64,000 nucleotides of DNA from Lunularia cruciata (GCA_948567375.1 OX419762.1:55409034-55473033), one strand, 5' to 3'. Positions 33,208 through 44,640 are shown, numbered from the stretch's first letter. Translations and numbers: made by a program. Notes: a model not told the origin generated them from the sequence alone.

Positions 33208-33899
33208 TGTAACACCCATTTGTGCATGTGTGTGGTATTATGATATTTAGCTTGGTATTACAAGTACTTAAGAGATATTATTTATATAGAGATAAAGGAT
33301 GGTTCTATATTAGTCATGGTTAGCTAAAGTTAGTCATAGCTAAGATAGAGGGGACCTTACTTTAGAGGAAGTAGAAAAGATGAGCACCACTATTTTGGAT
33401 TTTAGTGTGTTGACTTGGTATTATTCCTAGGTGTTTGGCTTTGAGGAAAGAGTTGAGAACTCTTGGACCCGCAAGCCTTTTTGTTTTGGATTCTTCTTTA
33501 GTCCAAGGATAGCCCATGTGAAGGAATCTTTGACTTAGTGGTTGGGTCAAGATAAGACCACATGATTAGGGGAATATGCCCATGTGAATGGATATTCCTT
33601 TCTACTTTTTGACTTTACTTGACTTTTAGTCTAGTAACTTGAGTTACTACGGTAATTAGTAACTTTGGTACGTAACTATTTCACAAGTATATAAACAAGG
33701 GGTGAGGAGGTACTCATCATCCTTTCATTTGCAACTATCTCTCTTTCATTGAGTTCTCTAGTGAGTAATGTCTTGAGTCTTGGAGTGTTAGCCTTGGAGG
33801 AGTATGATGGAGTTGGGGTTCCTTGCCTTCTTAGTCCATGGTGCACTACCATAATAGCCATCAGAGGTTCATCCTGAGTGAGAGACAGGCCGGCTCACA
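33208..33899 (+). repeat. Element 2 5' LTR (692 bp)
   Basis: Starts TGTAACACCCATTTG and ends GGCCGGCTCACA. A TATA box lies at 33688-33696. Differences from the 3' LTR are single substitutions, for example near 33530, 33671, 33689, 33735 and 33844. Confidence 0.95.
33688..33696 (+). promoter_or_regulatory. Putative TATA box in element 2 5' LTR
   Basis: TATATAAAC about 480 bp into the LTR, the right region for a U3 promoter. The 3' LTR has CATATAAAC at the same place. Confidence 0.55.
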
Positions 33900-33903
33900 T
33901 TTT

Positions 33904-33921
33904 TGGTTCTGTTGCCGGGAC
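33904..33921 (+). promoter_or_regulatory. Primer-binding site of element 2 (degenerate tRNA-Asp type)
   Basis: TGGTTCTGTTGCCGGGAC begins 4 bases after the LTR. Compared with the plant gypsy tRNA-Asp type site (TGGCGCCGTTGCCGGGG), GTTGCCGGG is kept and four of the first eight positions differ. The preceding TTTT spacer is also typical of that type. Confidence 0.7.
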
Positions 33922-34758
33922 CTCTCTAGAAGGCAAGATAATGTTCCGCATCCAATTCTACATTAGGCAGAAGGAGGCTATGAGAGCTCACTTGGAGAGA
34001 ACATTAGGAGAGGAGAGGGCTGAACTTATGTTAGAGAACCAAGATCCATTTGTATACCCTGTAGTTCATTATGATGTCTTTGAGTTGATTTTGTACATCT
34101 TGTACACATGAGAGGAATTGGAGAGATTGTGTGAGGTGGATTGCAGATTTTGGGGATTAAGGTGATTTTGGGCAAAATCTTGAGTTTGAGATCTGGACTT
34201 GAGATTTCTACACATGATAGCTTGGGTTATCTTTCAGTTAGCACACTTAGAACTATTGTGAGAGCTTTTATGCGCACTGGGCTAGAATTTTTGAAAGTTG
34301 ACAGGGTAAAGTGCTCCCGCAACTGCATGCTCTTTGGAAAAACTGTACAGAGTCTGCCATTTCTTCAATTTTCAGTGAATTGTCCTGAAAATTCCCAAGA
34401 AAATTCAATGCATTGTATCCTACCTGCTGCCACAAAAATTAGAGAGAGATCGTTCTGGCGCCGAGAGTAATGAGTTTTTGAAGTGAGGGGGGTGGTTTTC
34501 AGACCAAATCTGAAATATGGGTGCTGAATAGAAAGGTGTTAGGCCAAATGGCTCGATGAAAAGATCTGCAATTTTGCAGGGAGGGACGCCCTGAAGTTGG
34601 TATCAAGTGTGCAAAATTTCAGAGGACTATGACATATTGGTTGGGAGATTTGAGTGACATTGTGAGGAAGTGTCAATTCTGCAGAGTGGAGATCTCATGT
34701 ATGAGAAGTTTGAGATCAACAAAAAGCATGTTTGAGTGTTTAGATTCATCTTGGGAAC
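33922..34758 (+). other. Element 2 leader region
   Basis: No protein family is recognised in the 837 bases between the PBS and the zinc-finger ORF. Short open frames at 33878-34111 (starting in the LTR) and 34141-34470 have no visible domain. The position 34484 (TGAGGGGGG) corresponds exactly to the truncated end of element 1. Confidence 0.6.
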
Positions 34759-35232
34759 ATGGAGGGCCATCAAGAGTGGAAATTGAGATTATGCAAGGTT
34801 CCCCAAGGGTTTGAGGTGATTGTAGGGGTGGATTTGAGGAAAAGAGAGTTTACAATAGAATTTGAAGAGAGTGTTGAGAGGATCCAAAAACCTACACCAC
34901 TTGGAGGAAAGAGTGAGTCTAAGTGCTTTCTATGTGGAGAGAAGGGACATAAGGCAAGTTCATGTCCATTGACCTTTGAGAGCAAGAGATTGAGGGAAAG
35001 GAGAGGCTTACTTGACTTGGGTTTGCATGTTGGACCTTCTTCACCAAGATTGGGAGGGAGGAGATCTAAGACCAAGGAGTTGTGTGAGGTTTGTGGAGTT
35101 GAAGGACTTCCAAAAGGACATGAGTGTAGTGGAGTAAAAGCACTTTTGGAAACTTTGATGAAGGATCTTGGAGAGAGTCTTAGTACAGCTACAGAAATAC
35201 TACCAGCTTCATTAGCTAGTTCTCAAGATTAG
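34759..35232 (+). CDS. Zinc-finger ORF upstream of gag, element 2 copy
   Basis: 157 codons from ATG 34759 (M-E-G-H-Q-E-W-K-L-R). Residues 19-35 (E-V-I-V-G-V-D-L-R-K-R-E-F-T-I) precede a CCHC knuckle C56, C59, H64, C69. A basic stretch near 75-107 leads to a second cluster C109, C112, H121, C123. The V-D-L-R-K strand followed by a CCHC knuckle resembles the module after DUF4283 in plant LINE ORF1-type and related proteins; this is a resemblance judged by eye. Nucleic-acid binding is likely. It is separate from gag, 234 bases upstream, and nearly identical to the element 1 copy. Confidence 0.7.
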   Translation: MEGHQEWKLRLCKVPQGFEVIVGVDLRKREFTIEFEESVERIQKPTPLGGKSESKCFLCGEKGHKASSCPLTFESKRLRERRGLLDLGLHVGPSSPRLGGRRSKTKELCEVCGVEGLPKGHECSGVKALLETLMKDLGESLSTATEILPASLASSQD

Positions 35233-35466
35233 TGATGGAGATAATCTTTCAACTTATGGATAAACTATCCATGAGAGTTAGATTAATATGCACTCTAGGA
35301 TTTGATGTTGCTATAGAAATCTTGGAGCAACATGAACCTTTTGTATTCCCTAGAGTGGATTATTCTCAGATGGTGTTAGTCATGTATATACTCTATTAGT
35401 AATAGAGTGAGAGAATAGAAAAGAGAAAAAAAAATTGAGAGAAAAGAAAGATAGTGAGGGGTTAAG

Positions 35467-38400
35467 ATGGGAAAACTTCCGGTTTTCTTTGGCAAGGATG
35501 GAGAAGATGTGGAGGCCTTTGTGAGAGACTTCAAGAGAGCTTGCATAGGAAACAATGAGAGGGGGAAGAATGAGTGGGCCTCATTATTACCAGATTTCTT
35601 TGAGGATGCAGCACTTACATGGTATGAGTGAGAATACCAAAAGAGAGAGAGAAGAGAGGAGGAAGAGGAGTCTTGGGAGACTTTGACTTCAGCCCTCATT
35701 GAGAACTTTCTTCCTGATAAGAGTTATGAGAGATTGATGAGTGAGGTTACATTTCTCAAGCAAGGAGATGGAGAGAAAGTGAGAGTCTATGTGGAAAGAG
35801 TGGAAAAGTTGGAGTCCAGATTTCGCATAGTGTTGAGGAAGAGTGGGGATGATGTGGAGACTACAATGATTGGCATAGGGGCCATGCTCACCAAGAATTT
35901 TGTGAGAGGATTGAGACCACAAATTAGAAGCAAGGTGAGATATGAGAAACCTTCTTCCAAGGTTGAAGCTATCAAGATCGCAATTCGTATGGAGGAGAGT
36001 TTGGAAGGGGATGAGAGTGATTTGGTGGTGAAGGAGGTTGTGCATCCTCCTCAAGGCTACAAGTATGGTGGAACTTCTGATACTTTGGTGACAAGGGTTG
36101 CACCACAAGTAGTAGTTGCTCCAATTCTTGCACCTCCACCAAAAGATCCACTCCAAACCATCACAGAACAACTTGCGGATCTCAAGATCAATGTGGTGCA
36201 ACTATGGGAAAAGAGAGAGGTGGATCAGAATGTAGGGAGAGGACCTAGGAGTTATGGAAACTATCCATATAGAGGAGGCCAACCAGCCAACAATTTCAAT
36301 GATAGAAATTGTTTTGGTTGTGGAGGAAGAGGCCATATCCAAAGGAATTGCCCAAATTCCACTTACCATGGAGGAAGGGGTTATGAGGGAGCCAATAGAG
36401 GGAAAGAGGGAGGTAGTGAAACCCAAGTGGCTCCTAATCCCAACAAAGGTAAGGGGATAGCATCCATAGATGTGGTTGAGAGCAAGTATGAGAAGGGAGA
36501 GTGCTCAAACTCCAAGGGTCTTAATTTGGAGCTTTTGGCACAAGAGAAGAAGAGAGCTCGTTTTGCAGAGGATGTTCACTCTTCTCAAGGATTTACTTCA
36601 AGCAAGGATACTCTCATGTCTACTAGGAGCACTCGCACCTCAACACCATCAACAACAAAGACTCCAAGGAAGAAGTTGGGAATGGAGGACTTCTTGATCT
36701 CAAAGCAACAATGGAACTACAATGTGTTGGAGGATGTTGGTAGTTACAAGGCTAACATCACAGTGGGCCAATTCATTGCTTTGAACCCTACCTTGAGAAA
36801 GGAGCTTAGAGGTGGTTTGAGTTCTACAAGGAGCAAGAAGAAGAAGAAGGCAAAAGTTCTAGTATCAATGGGGGTGGTGGATGCCAAGCCAGCACCATGG
36901 GAGGCTTGTGAATATGCCTCCAAGATTGATGTGAGAGTGAATGGTCACAACATCAAGGATGCATTGGTTGATGGAGGATCAGCAGTGAATGCCATGTCAG
37001 AAAGGTTGATGAAGAAGTTGGGTATGATACCCTCAAGACCTTCAACATTTGTGGTGAGCATGGCAAACAAGCAACAAGTTCGACCAGTAGGGGTGATGGA
37101 TAAGGTAGCAGTTTCAGTTATGGGAGTTCAAAATCTCATGACTTTCCAAGTCTTGAAGGATTCAAGCTATGACTTACTTCTTGGGAGGCCATGGTTGAGA
37201 GCAGCACGCACAACTGATCGATGGCACAAAGGGTACTTGAGGATTGGGCCATCAAACCATAGAGTCACAGTTCCTGTGACTAACACCACCAACACTTCAC
37301 ATTCAGATACACCATCTTCTGATTATTGGGAATCAGATTCTGAAGAAGGAGCTTCAGGTGTGGACACAAGCATGGAAGAGGAGACTTCCACGGAGGAGGA
37401 TGAATCTGAATCTGATTTAGATGTGTATCCTTTGTGTGCTATGGATTTTGCACCTAAACTAGAGGTTTTGAAGGACCCAGATAAATCACCACTGACACTT
37501 GAGGAGGTAGAGAGAAGGTTATCTACCCTCAAGTATGGCCCAAATGTTACCAAGGAGGAGAAGGTGAGATTTGAGGAGATTTTCCGCAAGTTCATCCATG
37601 TGTTTGCTTTTAGTTACAAGGATTTGAAGGAAGTCACCTTGGAGGAGCACAAGATAGAGGTGGAGTCACATGCAAGACCAATCCGCCAAAAGCAACATCG
37701 CATTAGCCCACCAATATCTTTGGTTGTGAAGGAGGAGATTGATAAGCTCAAGGAGGCTAGATTTATCTTTGAGGTGAAGAGTTTGAGAGAATGGGTGTCT
37801 CCAATTGTCATTGTGAAGAAAAAGAATGGCAAGCTTCGGGTATGTGTGGATTACAAGAAGCTCAATGTTGTTACCAAGAAGGACTACTACCCATTGCCAT
37901 TCATTGATGAGATCTTGGAGGAGGTTGCAGGTCATGAGAGGTACAGTTTTGGATATGGTTATAGTGGATATAACCAAATCAAGATTGCACCAGAGCATCA
38001 ACAACTCACCACATTCACCACACCTTGGGGAACTTACGCTTTCAAGGTCATGCCTTTTGGGCTTTGCAATGCTCCAGCCACATTCCAACGGTTCATGAAC
38101 AAGGTATTTGAACCTTTCATTGGGAAATTTGTGAGAGATTTCATTGATGACTTTTGTGTCTATGGGAGCAAGGAGGAGCACTTTGAGCACCTAATCAAAG
38201 TCTTGCAACGCTTGGATGAGGCAAATGCATCACTCAACCCAAAGAAGTGCATTTTTGGATGTGAAGAAGGTCTACTTTTGGGGCACATCATCTCCAAGGA
38301 TGGAATAGCAATTGATCATGAGAAGGTGAGGAAAATCTCAGACCTTCCATTCCCTTCAAGCTTGACAAAGTTACGCCAATTCTTGGGAATGGTTGGGTAC

Positions 38401-40293
38401 TATAGGAGGTTCATCTTCTCATTTTCCAACAAGGCTTATGCATTGACCATCTACATGAAGAAGGGTGTAGATTACATGGTGATTTTGGAAGACAAGGAGG
38501 CTCTCAAAGCTTTTGAGGAGCTCAAGCAATCCCTTGTTGTAGCTCCAATTCTTGCTAAACCTGATTGGAGTAAGCCTTTCATCCTCTACACTGATGCTTC
38601 TAATGTAGCTATAGGATGCACTCTTAGTCAATTAGACCAAGATGTGCATGATCATCCAATAGCTTATGATAGTAGGCAGATGGTTTCAGCAGAGAAGAAC
38701 TACTCTGTCCTGAAGAGAGAAGGGTTGGCAGTGATCTTTGGTCTCAAGAAGTTTAGACACTACTTGATTGGAGGGAAAGCCACAATTGTCACGGATCACA
38801 AGGCTTTGAAGTACATCTTCAACAAGCCTAATGTTGAAGGGAGACTAGCAAGGTGGATGATACTCTTGTCTGAGTATGACTACACAATTGAGGATAGGCC
38901 AGGAAAGAAACATGCAAATGCTGATTTGTTATCTAGAGCCTATGATCATGATGGAGATGAGCCAGTAGATGATTCCTTCCCGGATGAGGAGCTCATGACA
39001 ATCTCAGTCACTCAAGAGATTCCAATGGAGTACAAGGAGATTGTGGATTTTGTGACAAGAGGTAACTATCCAGAAGGGATGCATGCTAGGGAGAGGAAGG
39101 CCCTTGCAGCAAGATCTAGACCTTACACAATGGTGGAGGATATTCTTTTTCACCAAGGAGCAGATGGTCTACTTCGAAGAGTAGTGGGTAAGGAAGAGTC
39201 TATCCTACTCATAAAGGAGTTGCATGAAGGTTTAGTATGTGGAGGACACTTTGCAGGAAAGGTGACTGCTTTCAAGATTCTAGATGCAGGTTACCATTGG
39301 AGAGGGATTTTCAAGGATTGTCTTGATTATTGCAAAACTTGTCATGTTTGTCAAGCTTTTGCTAGAAAGTCTACATCCACTCCACCACTTAGATCAATTC
39401 CATTGCTAGGACCTTTTGAGAAGTAGGGAATTGATTTTGTAGGACCTCTCAATAGAACCCCAAGGAACAATCGGTACATTGTGGTAGTTACTGATTACCT
39501 TACTAAGTGGGTTGAGACTAGACCATTGAGGGACAAGAATGAAGATGAAGTGGGTAGATTTCTTTATGAACGCATTATCACTAGGTTTGGATGCCCTTTG
39601 GAGTTGGTTTCTGATAGAGGAGAGTTTACAGGAAGCATTACTACAGCCATGCTACGACATTTCTCTATCACACATAGAGTAACTACATCCTATAAGCCAA
39701 ATTCCAATGGCTTGGCAGAGAGAACCAATCAGACCTTGTGCATGATGTTGGCCAAAGATGCAGAAATGGAGGGGGCTAAACATCATTTGGACAAGAGGAT
39801 TCATGCAGTTTTATGGGAGTATAGGACAACCATGAAAACTTCCACCGGATATTCTCCATTTCAATTGGTGTATGGTATTGAGTCTACCTTACCTATTCAC
39901 TTTGATCTTCCTACTTTCCAAAGCATTCATAGGAGATTGAAGAAAGCACAAGGAGGTGATGCAGAGAAGTCAAGGAAAGATCAACTCATGGAGTTGGAAG
40001 AGGCAAGAGCAGTTGCTATGGTTCAAGTGGAGCAAGCCCAAAGGAAACAAAAGGAGAGCTATGACAAGAGGCAAGGCATGAAGAAGGTGGAGCCTTTCAA
40101 GGAAGGTGATTGGGTAATGTTGTTTGATTCTATTCGATTCAAGAGAGTGCAAAAGAAGTTTTTGCCTAAGTACTTTGGACCTTTCATAGTGGAGAAGGTG
40201 TGGGGCAATTACACCTATGATCTCAAGGAGTTGGGAGGAAGACACTTTGATAGGATTAACCATGATAAGTTGAAGATGTATCATAGAAGGTAG
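35467..40293 (+). pseudogene. Element 2 gag-pol polyprotein (two nonsense mutations)
   Basis: A single frame of 1608 codons from ATG 35467. Gag includes a CCHC knuckle (C282, C285, H290, C295) and protease has D502-G-G. RT has M-P-F-G-L-C-N-A-P and F892-I-D-D, but Tyr830 where motif A needs Asp (37954-37956). RNase H acidic residues D1043, E1085 and D1110 are present. Integrase has H1253, H1261, C1292, C1295, then D1323, D1383 and E1418. Stops: TGA at 35629-35631 (codon 55, TCA in element 1) and TAG at 39424-39426 (codon 1320, TGG in element 1). A Gly codon is missing after S-D-R-G, so the last two catalytic residues are one position closer than in element 1. Otherwise open throughout. Confidence 0.95.
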
Positions 40294-40330
40294 AGAGACC
40301 TTCACTTTGAGGACAAAGTGAAAACTTAGT

Positions 40331-40341
40331 CCGGGGGTAAA
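40331..40341 (+). promoter_or_regulatory. Polypurine tract of element 2
   Basis: CCGGGGGTAAA sits directly before the 3' LTR start TGTAAC. Confidence 0.7.
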
Positions 40342-41033
40342 TGTAACACCCATTTGTGCATGTGTGTGGTATTATGATATTTAGCTTGGTATTACAAGTA
40401 CTTAAGAGATATTATTTATATAGAGATAAAGGATGGTTCTATATTAGTCATGGTTAGCTAAAGTTAGTCATAGCTAAGATAGAGGGGACCTTACTTTAGA
40501 GGAAGTAGAAAAGATGAGCACCACTATTTTGGATTTTAGTGTGTTGACTTGGTATTATTCCTAGGTGTTTGGCTTTGAGGAAAGAGTTGAGAACTCTTGG
40601 ACCCGCAAGCCTTTTTGTTTTGGATTCTTCTTTAGTCCAAGGATAGCCCATGTGAAGGAATCCTTGACTTAGTGGTTGGGTCAAGATAAGACCACATGAT
40701 TAGGGGAATATGCCCATGTGAATGGATATTCCTTTCTACTTTTTGACTTTACTTGACTTTTAGTCTAGTAACTTGAGTTACTACGGTAATTAGTAACTTT
40801 GGTACATAACTATTTCACAAGCATATAAACAAGGGGTGAGGAGGTACTCATCATCCTTTCATTTGCAACTATCTCTCTCTCATTGAGTTCTCTAGTGAGT
40901 AATGTCTTGAGTCTTGGAGTGTTAGCCTTGGAGGAGTATGATGGAGTTGGGGTTCCTTGCCTTCTTAGTCCATGGTGCGCTACCATAATAGCCATCAGAG
41001 GTTCATCCTGAGTGAGAGACAGGCCGGCTCACA
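40342..41033 (+). repeat. Element 2 3' LTR (692 bp)
   Basis: Same length and ends as the 5' LTR. The TATA region is CATATAAAC. It is followed directly by a second copy of its last 12 bases. Confidence 0.95.
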
Positions 41034-41045
41034 GGCCGGCTCACA
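41034..41045 (+). repeat. 12-bp duplication of LTR end
   Basis: GGCCGGCTCACA repeats the last 12 bases of the 3' LTR. The target duplicate GACC follows this second copy, not the first. Confidence 0.9.
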
Positions 41046-41400
41046 GACCATCATCGTCATCATGGTCATGACGATCATTCCTTCTATGGGGGTCTTCACT
41101 CCGATGATATCCCCTTGATTGCATGTTTTTAGAATATCTCTCAAGGGATTTGGCTATAAGTCCTAAATCAGAATTGCTAATCTGAACCTGACCTAGGTAG
41201 TCACCCAATTGCACAAAAAAAATCACAAGAATCTGCTTTAGGAGGCACATAGTGGATTGCCACACTATCCCTTCCTCGTAAGTTGAATTTCTTTCATATG
41301 CTTGTATGGATCATCTCTACTTTCCTCCATGAATATTAGTCATTGAATTTTAATATCTTTGTTTTCTTCCTCTTACACAATTGATTATTGGATAGGATAT
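41046..41400 (-). other. Unassigned sequence right of element 2
   Basis: Starts with target duplicate GACC. A 74-codon minus-strand frame (41041-41265) ends in a His/Asp/Arg-rich run (R-R-N-D-R-H-D-H-D-D-D-D-G). It might be a gag-like remnant, but no motif settles this. Confidence 0.25.
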
Positions 41401-41970
41401 AGATATAAGGGAACTTCATATTCCACTAGTGTTGTACTATAGTTTCTTTTCTCTAGGAACACATTGGGTGCCTAGCTTTGGACTCTTTAGTTAGGGGGTC
41501 ATATCAAAACCTATTATGGGTGGTTGTGCACACTTGCAATCCCAAATGTCAAGAAATTCTACACGGCTTGACTTAAGATTTTACTTGTTGTAACTGAGTG
41601 GAATTTACAATATCTTGGGATTGATATACTACTCCACAATGTCATCTATGTACCAAAAAGGGTCAATAAAGGGGATCAACATAGCATATGGAAGCCCAAA
41701 TATCAGAAACGTTGATGTGGTCACCCACCTTGTGTAAACATCCCAAATATTTTAATTATAGTCTTTGTGTATCTTTCCATATTGACTTTTATCTCTTTGC
41801 AAGGTAAAGAGTGTATAACACACTATGCATGATATATTTTGTGTTTCTCTAAATGGATCTGGATGTGGCAATGCAACCATAGCCAGGATATAAATAATGT
41901 AATAACTTGGGATGTTCCATGTGTTATATGTCCCCATACTTGCAAAACCACAACCCACTCACATCACACC
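41400..41970 (-). repeat. Left arm of long imperfect inverted repeat
   Basis: Read on the minus strand, it matches 46620-47190 on the plus strand. Shared blocks include GTTGTGGTTTTG, TAGTGTGTTATA, TTTACCTTGCAA, GACTATAATTA and TATATCAATC. Short non-contiguous frames only. The family is unknown; it is probably two inverted copies of one dispersed element. Confidence 0.7.
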
Positions 41971-41979
41971 TCACATAAA

Positions 41980-42900
41980 TAAATGCTAAGTCTCAAAATC
42001 TTAAAAATTATAAATCTTTATCACTACTTTCTTCCATCTCCATAATTTTAATACTAGTTTCCACTAGAACAAGTCAAATGAAAACCAAAATATAAAAAAA
42101 GAAAAGCTGACAACCTTATCCAAAACCTTAAAACATAGTGTATAAAATCTAATTATGCCCACATCTTTTCACAAAATTCTCACAACCTTACATTTAGATA
42201 CATTTGAACCAAAATTGTAAAACAAAGAAAATAACTTATTTACATACGTAGATGTTTACTAAATTGACATGGACATGGTACTCAAGGAACTCTAAACACT
42301 AAACATGGTACTCAAGGACCTAACTAAGCCAAGATTAATCGAGGAGTCTAGATTGACATAATGTTAGAATCTTGCTTTTGGATAGTGAAGTACTTAACCA
42401 TAAACCACTAACTAAGGACGAATGAACCTTTACAGTAAACAGAATGAACTTTGAACACTGCATATCAAATGGAATTTGGGAATCAATACTTGTTACCAAT
42501 GAATAGCATTCGGGGATCTTGGGGTCTGCCAAAACCGCCGGATCCCTTGGAATACATAAAATTAAAAACCCTAATTTAATTTCTCGAAGGCCGCACACGT
42601 GGCTTTGGCTGTTGCACATACCGCCCAAAACTATACTAATTAGAAAGCTAAAATTATATACTCTTTTTTGGGCTTTACTGTTTCCTAAATGCAGCTAGGT
42701 ATTTTGCAACCCTGTCATCTGTCCGGTAGTCTATCATGCGTTCTTGCATGTTCCGCTCTGGAAACTGCCTATTTCTCATTGTACTCGCACCGAGTCGATA
42801 AGATGTGCAATAAGTTTGAAACAATGTGGAGTTGCATTATGTAAGTGAAGAATAATTAGATAAAACCAAATGCAATTATTTTTCACTTACATAATGTATA
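41980..42900. other. AT-rich stretch, no gene seen
   Basis: Nothing with coding character or a recognisable terminus was found. A short GC-richer patch is at 42500-42610. Confidence 0.5.
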
Positions 42901-42904
42901 ATAC

Positions 42905-43345
42905 ATAATTATGTTATTTACATTAATCATGTAATACAAAATAAAACCAAATATGTCGCAGTTCCCAATGTATCCAATTGACTGCCTCAGTTTCCATGGA
43001 CTATATAAAATATTGACTGTGGTCCACGGACTATATAAATTAAAAATCATGAGATTGAATTTTTATTTCTATTAATATCAGCCAATAAAAATACTATAAT
43101 CATAATAAAATCATAATTTAATAATTAATCATAATTGTTTCTATTAAATGCAGCCAATAAACATAATTATGTTATTTTCATTAATCATAAAGTACATAAT
43201 AAAACCAAATATGTCACAGTTCCAAATGTATCCAATTGACTGCCTCAGAATCCATGGACTATATAAATTTGACTGTGGTCCACGGACTATATAAATTAAA
43301 GTGCATGAGATTAAATCCTTTTTTTCTAATAACATCAACCAACAG
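42905..43345 (+). repeat. Direct duplication, offset about 258 bp
   Basis: Two copies (about 42905-43090 and 43160-43345) share AATTATGTTATTT, ACCAAATATGTC, TATCCAATTGACTGCCTCAG, GTCCACGGACTATATAAATT and CATGAGATT. Each copy holds two GGACTATATAAA motifs. No ORF is associated. Confidence 0.85.
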
Positions 43346-44640
43346 ACTGAGAAATTGTCATGTATACATGTATTGTCATGATGACGCCATGGTATTATAA
43401 AAGAAACCATGAGTTTAGTGTTTGAATTATGAATTTATTTCTAAAACTTAATCAAATTTCATGTAAAATTCTCAAAATTTTAAATATCCACTCTTATACT
43501 AGAGTGACGAACTTGCTCCTTCCACTATTACAACAGCTAATGATTTTTTTTCTTTCTTGAAGCAATCTATGCACACCGGAATGATTTAAACAACAAAAGT
43601 ATAAACCACACACTTCTATAAATGATATTTAGAGTTTCAGGATGATTTCCTGATTTTAATTTTACATATTAAAATTAGGAAATCACATAAATTACAGTAT
43701 TTTATAATTAATTTGAGATAAAATTTTATTTATACTGTTTTTTTAAAGCTTGATACTAAGTTTTTAACTGATTAATTCATAAAGATATAAAATGAATTGA
43801 GATAAAAATGGAACATTATACCATATACTACGTTGAACGAGCTTCATCATAGATTAAGAAATATGAATTAAAAATTGATTTGAAAGCTTTTTTTAGGAAT
43901 ACATTTAAATAGGACATCTGATTAAAAATTCTTTAGCTTTCTACCCAAGTATCTTGTATTTCATTCAACAAGTATACATCACGCATTGCATTATATTATC
44001 TTCATGAAAAACAAAAAAATTGCCCGTACACATTGAACAAGTTTGAGGATTATCTTCAGATTGGCACTAAAAGCCCAAAATATTTGGCAATCAAAATAAT
44101 TTTCAACTTGTAACAAAAAATCACTTAAAAGTTGATATTCAATCTGAGATATCCTGAACTAAAGTAATTGTATTGCATGTGTTCTCTAAAAGTCTCAATT
44201 CTTAAACAGAACATGGACACTCTGAAATAACTATTACAAATATCTACAATCGACGATATATCAAGGAAATATAAGGTTTCTTTACTTCACATTCTATTCT
44301 ATCTTGAAACAAATGATTTTTCTACTAACTAATTAGCAATCAATGCTGACAACGTTCAACATCAAGAATCAATTACAAGCAATCTTGAAAATCAACAACA
44401 ATGTCAAATGAACTAATAATGTTGTGGATTTCATAGAAGATAGGACTTGAGCTATAGAGTTTGGTTAAAACAGGGAAAAAGTTAGGAATGTTTTAAGTAG
44501 TTAAGATGAACAAATTCCTACTTTTAAGATCTTTCAGGTAGATGATGCACATTCCTATCTGTGAGTCCAGCAATTATAGACATGATGTAGTTACCGAAAC
44601 ATGCCAAATCTCACAAGCACGGTAGCTAGCTAGCTGGTAA
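43346..44640. other. AT-rich stretch, no gene seen
   Basis: Very AT-rich, with no long frame, no repeat termini and no recognisable family. It may be genuine intergenic DNA or an old element beyond recognition. Confidence 0.5.

Larger units (their letters stand above)
33208..41045 (+). mobile_element. Element 2: complete family I gypsy retrotransposon
   Basis: The structure is complete: 5' LTR 33208-33899, PBS 33904-33921, leader, zinc-finger ORF 34759-35232, gag-pol 35467-40293, PPT 40331-40341 and 3' LTR 40342-41033, followed by an extra 12-bp copy of the LTR end (41034-41045). It is flanked by GACC. The two LTRs differ at about 5 of 692 positions by eye, so insertion is recent. Gag-pol has two in-frame stops and an RT lacking the motif A Asp, so it cannot move by itself. 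Confidence 0.95.

Noticed and set aside
33878-34111. 77-codon frame starting in the 5' LTR of element 2 and crossing the PBS
   Set aside because: It crosses a non-coding functional site and has no domain. Leader sequence is the simpler reading.
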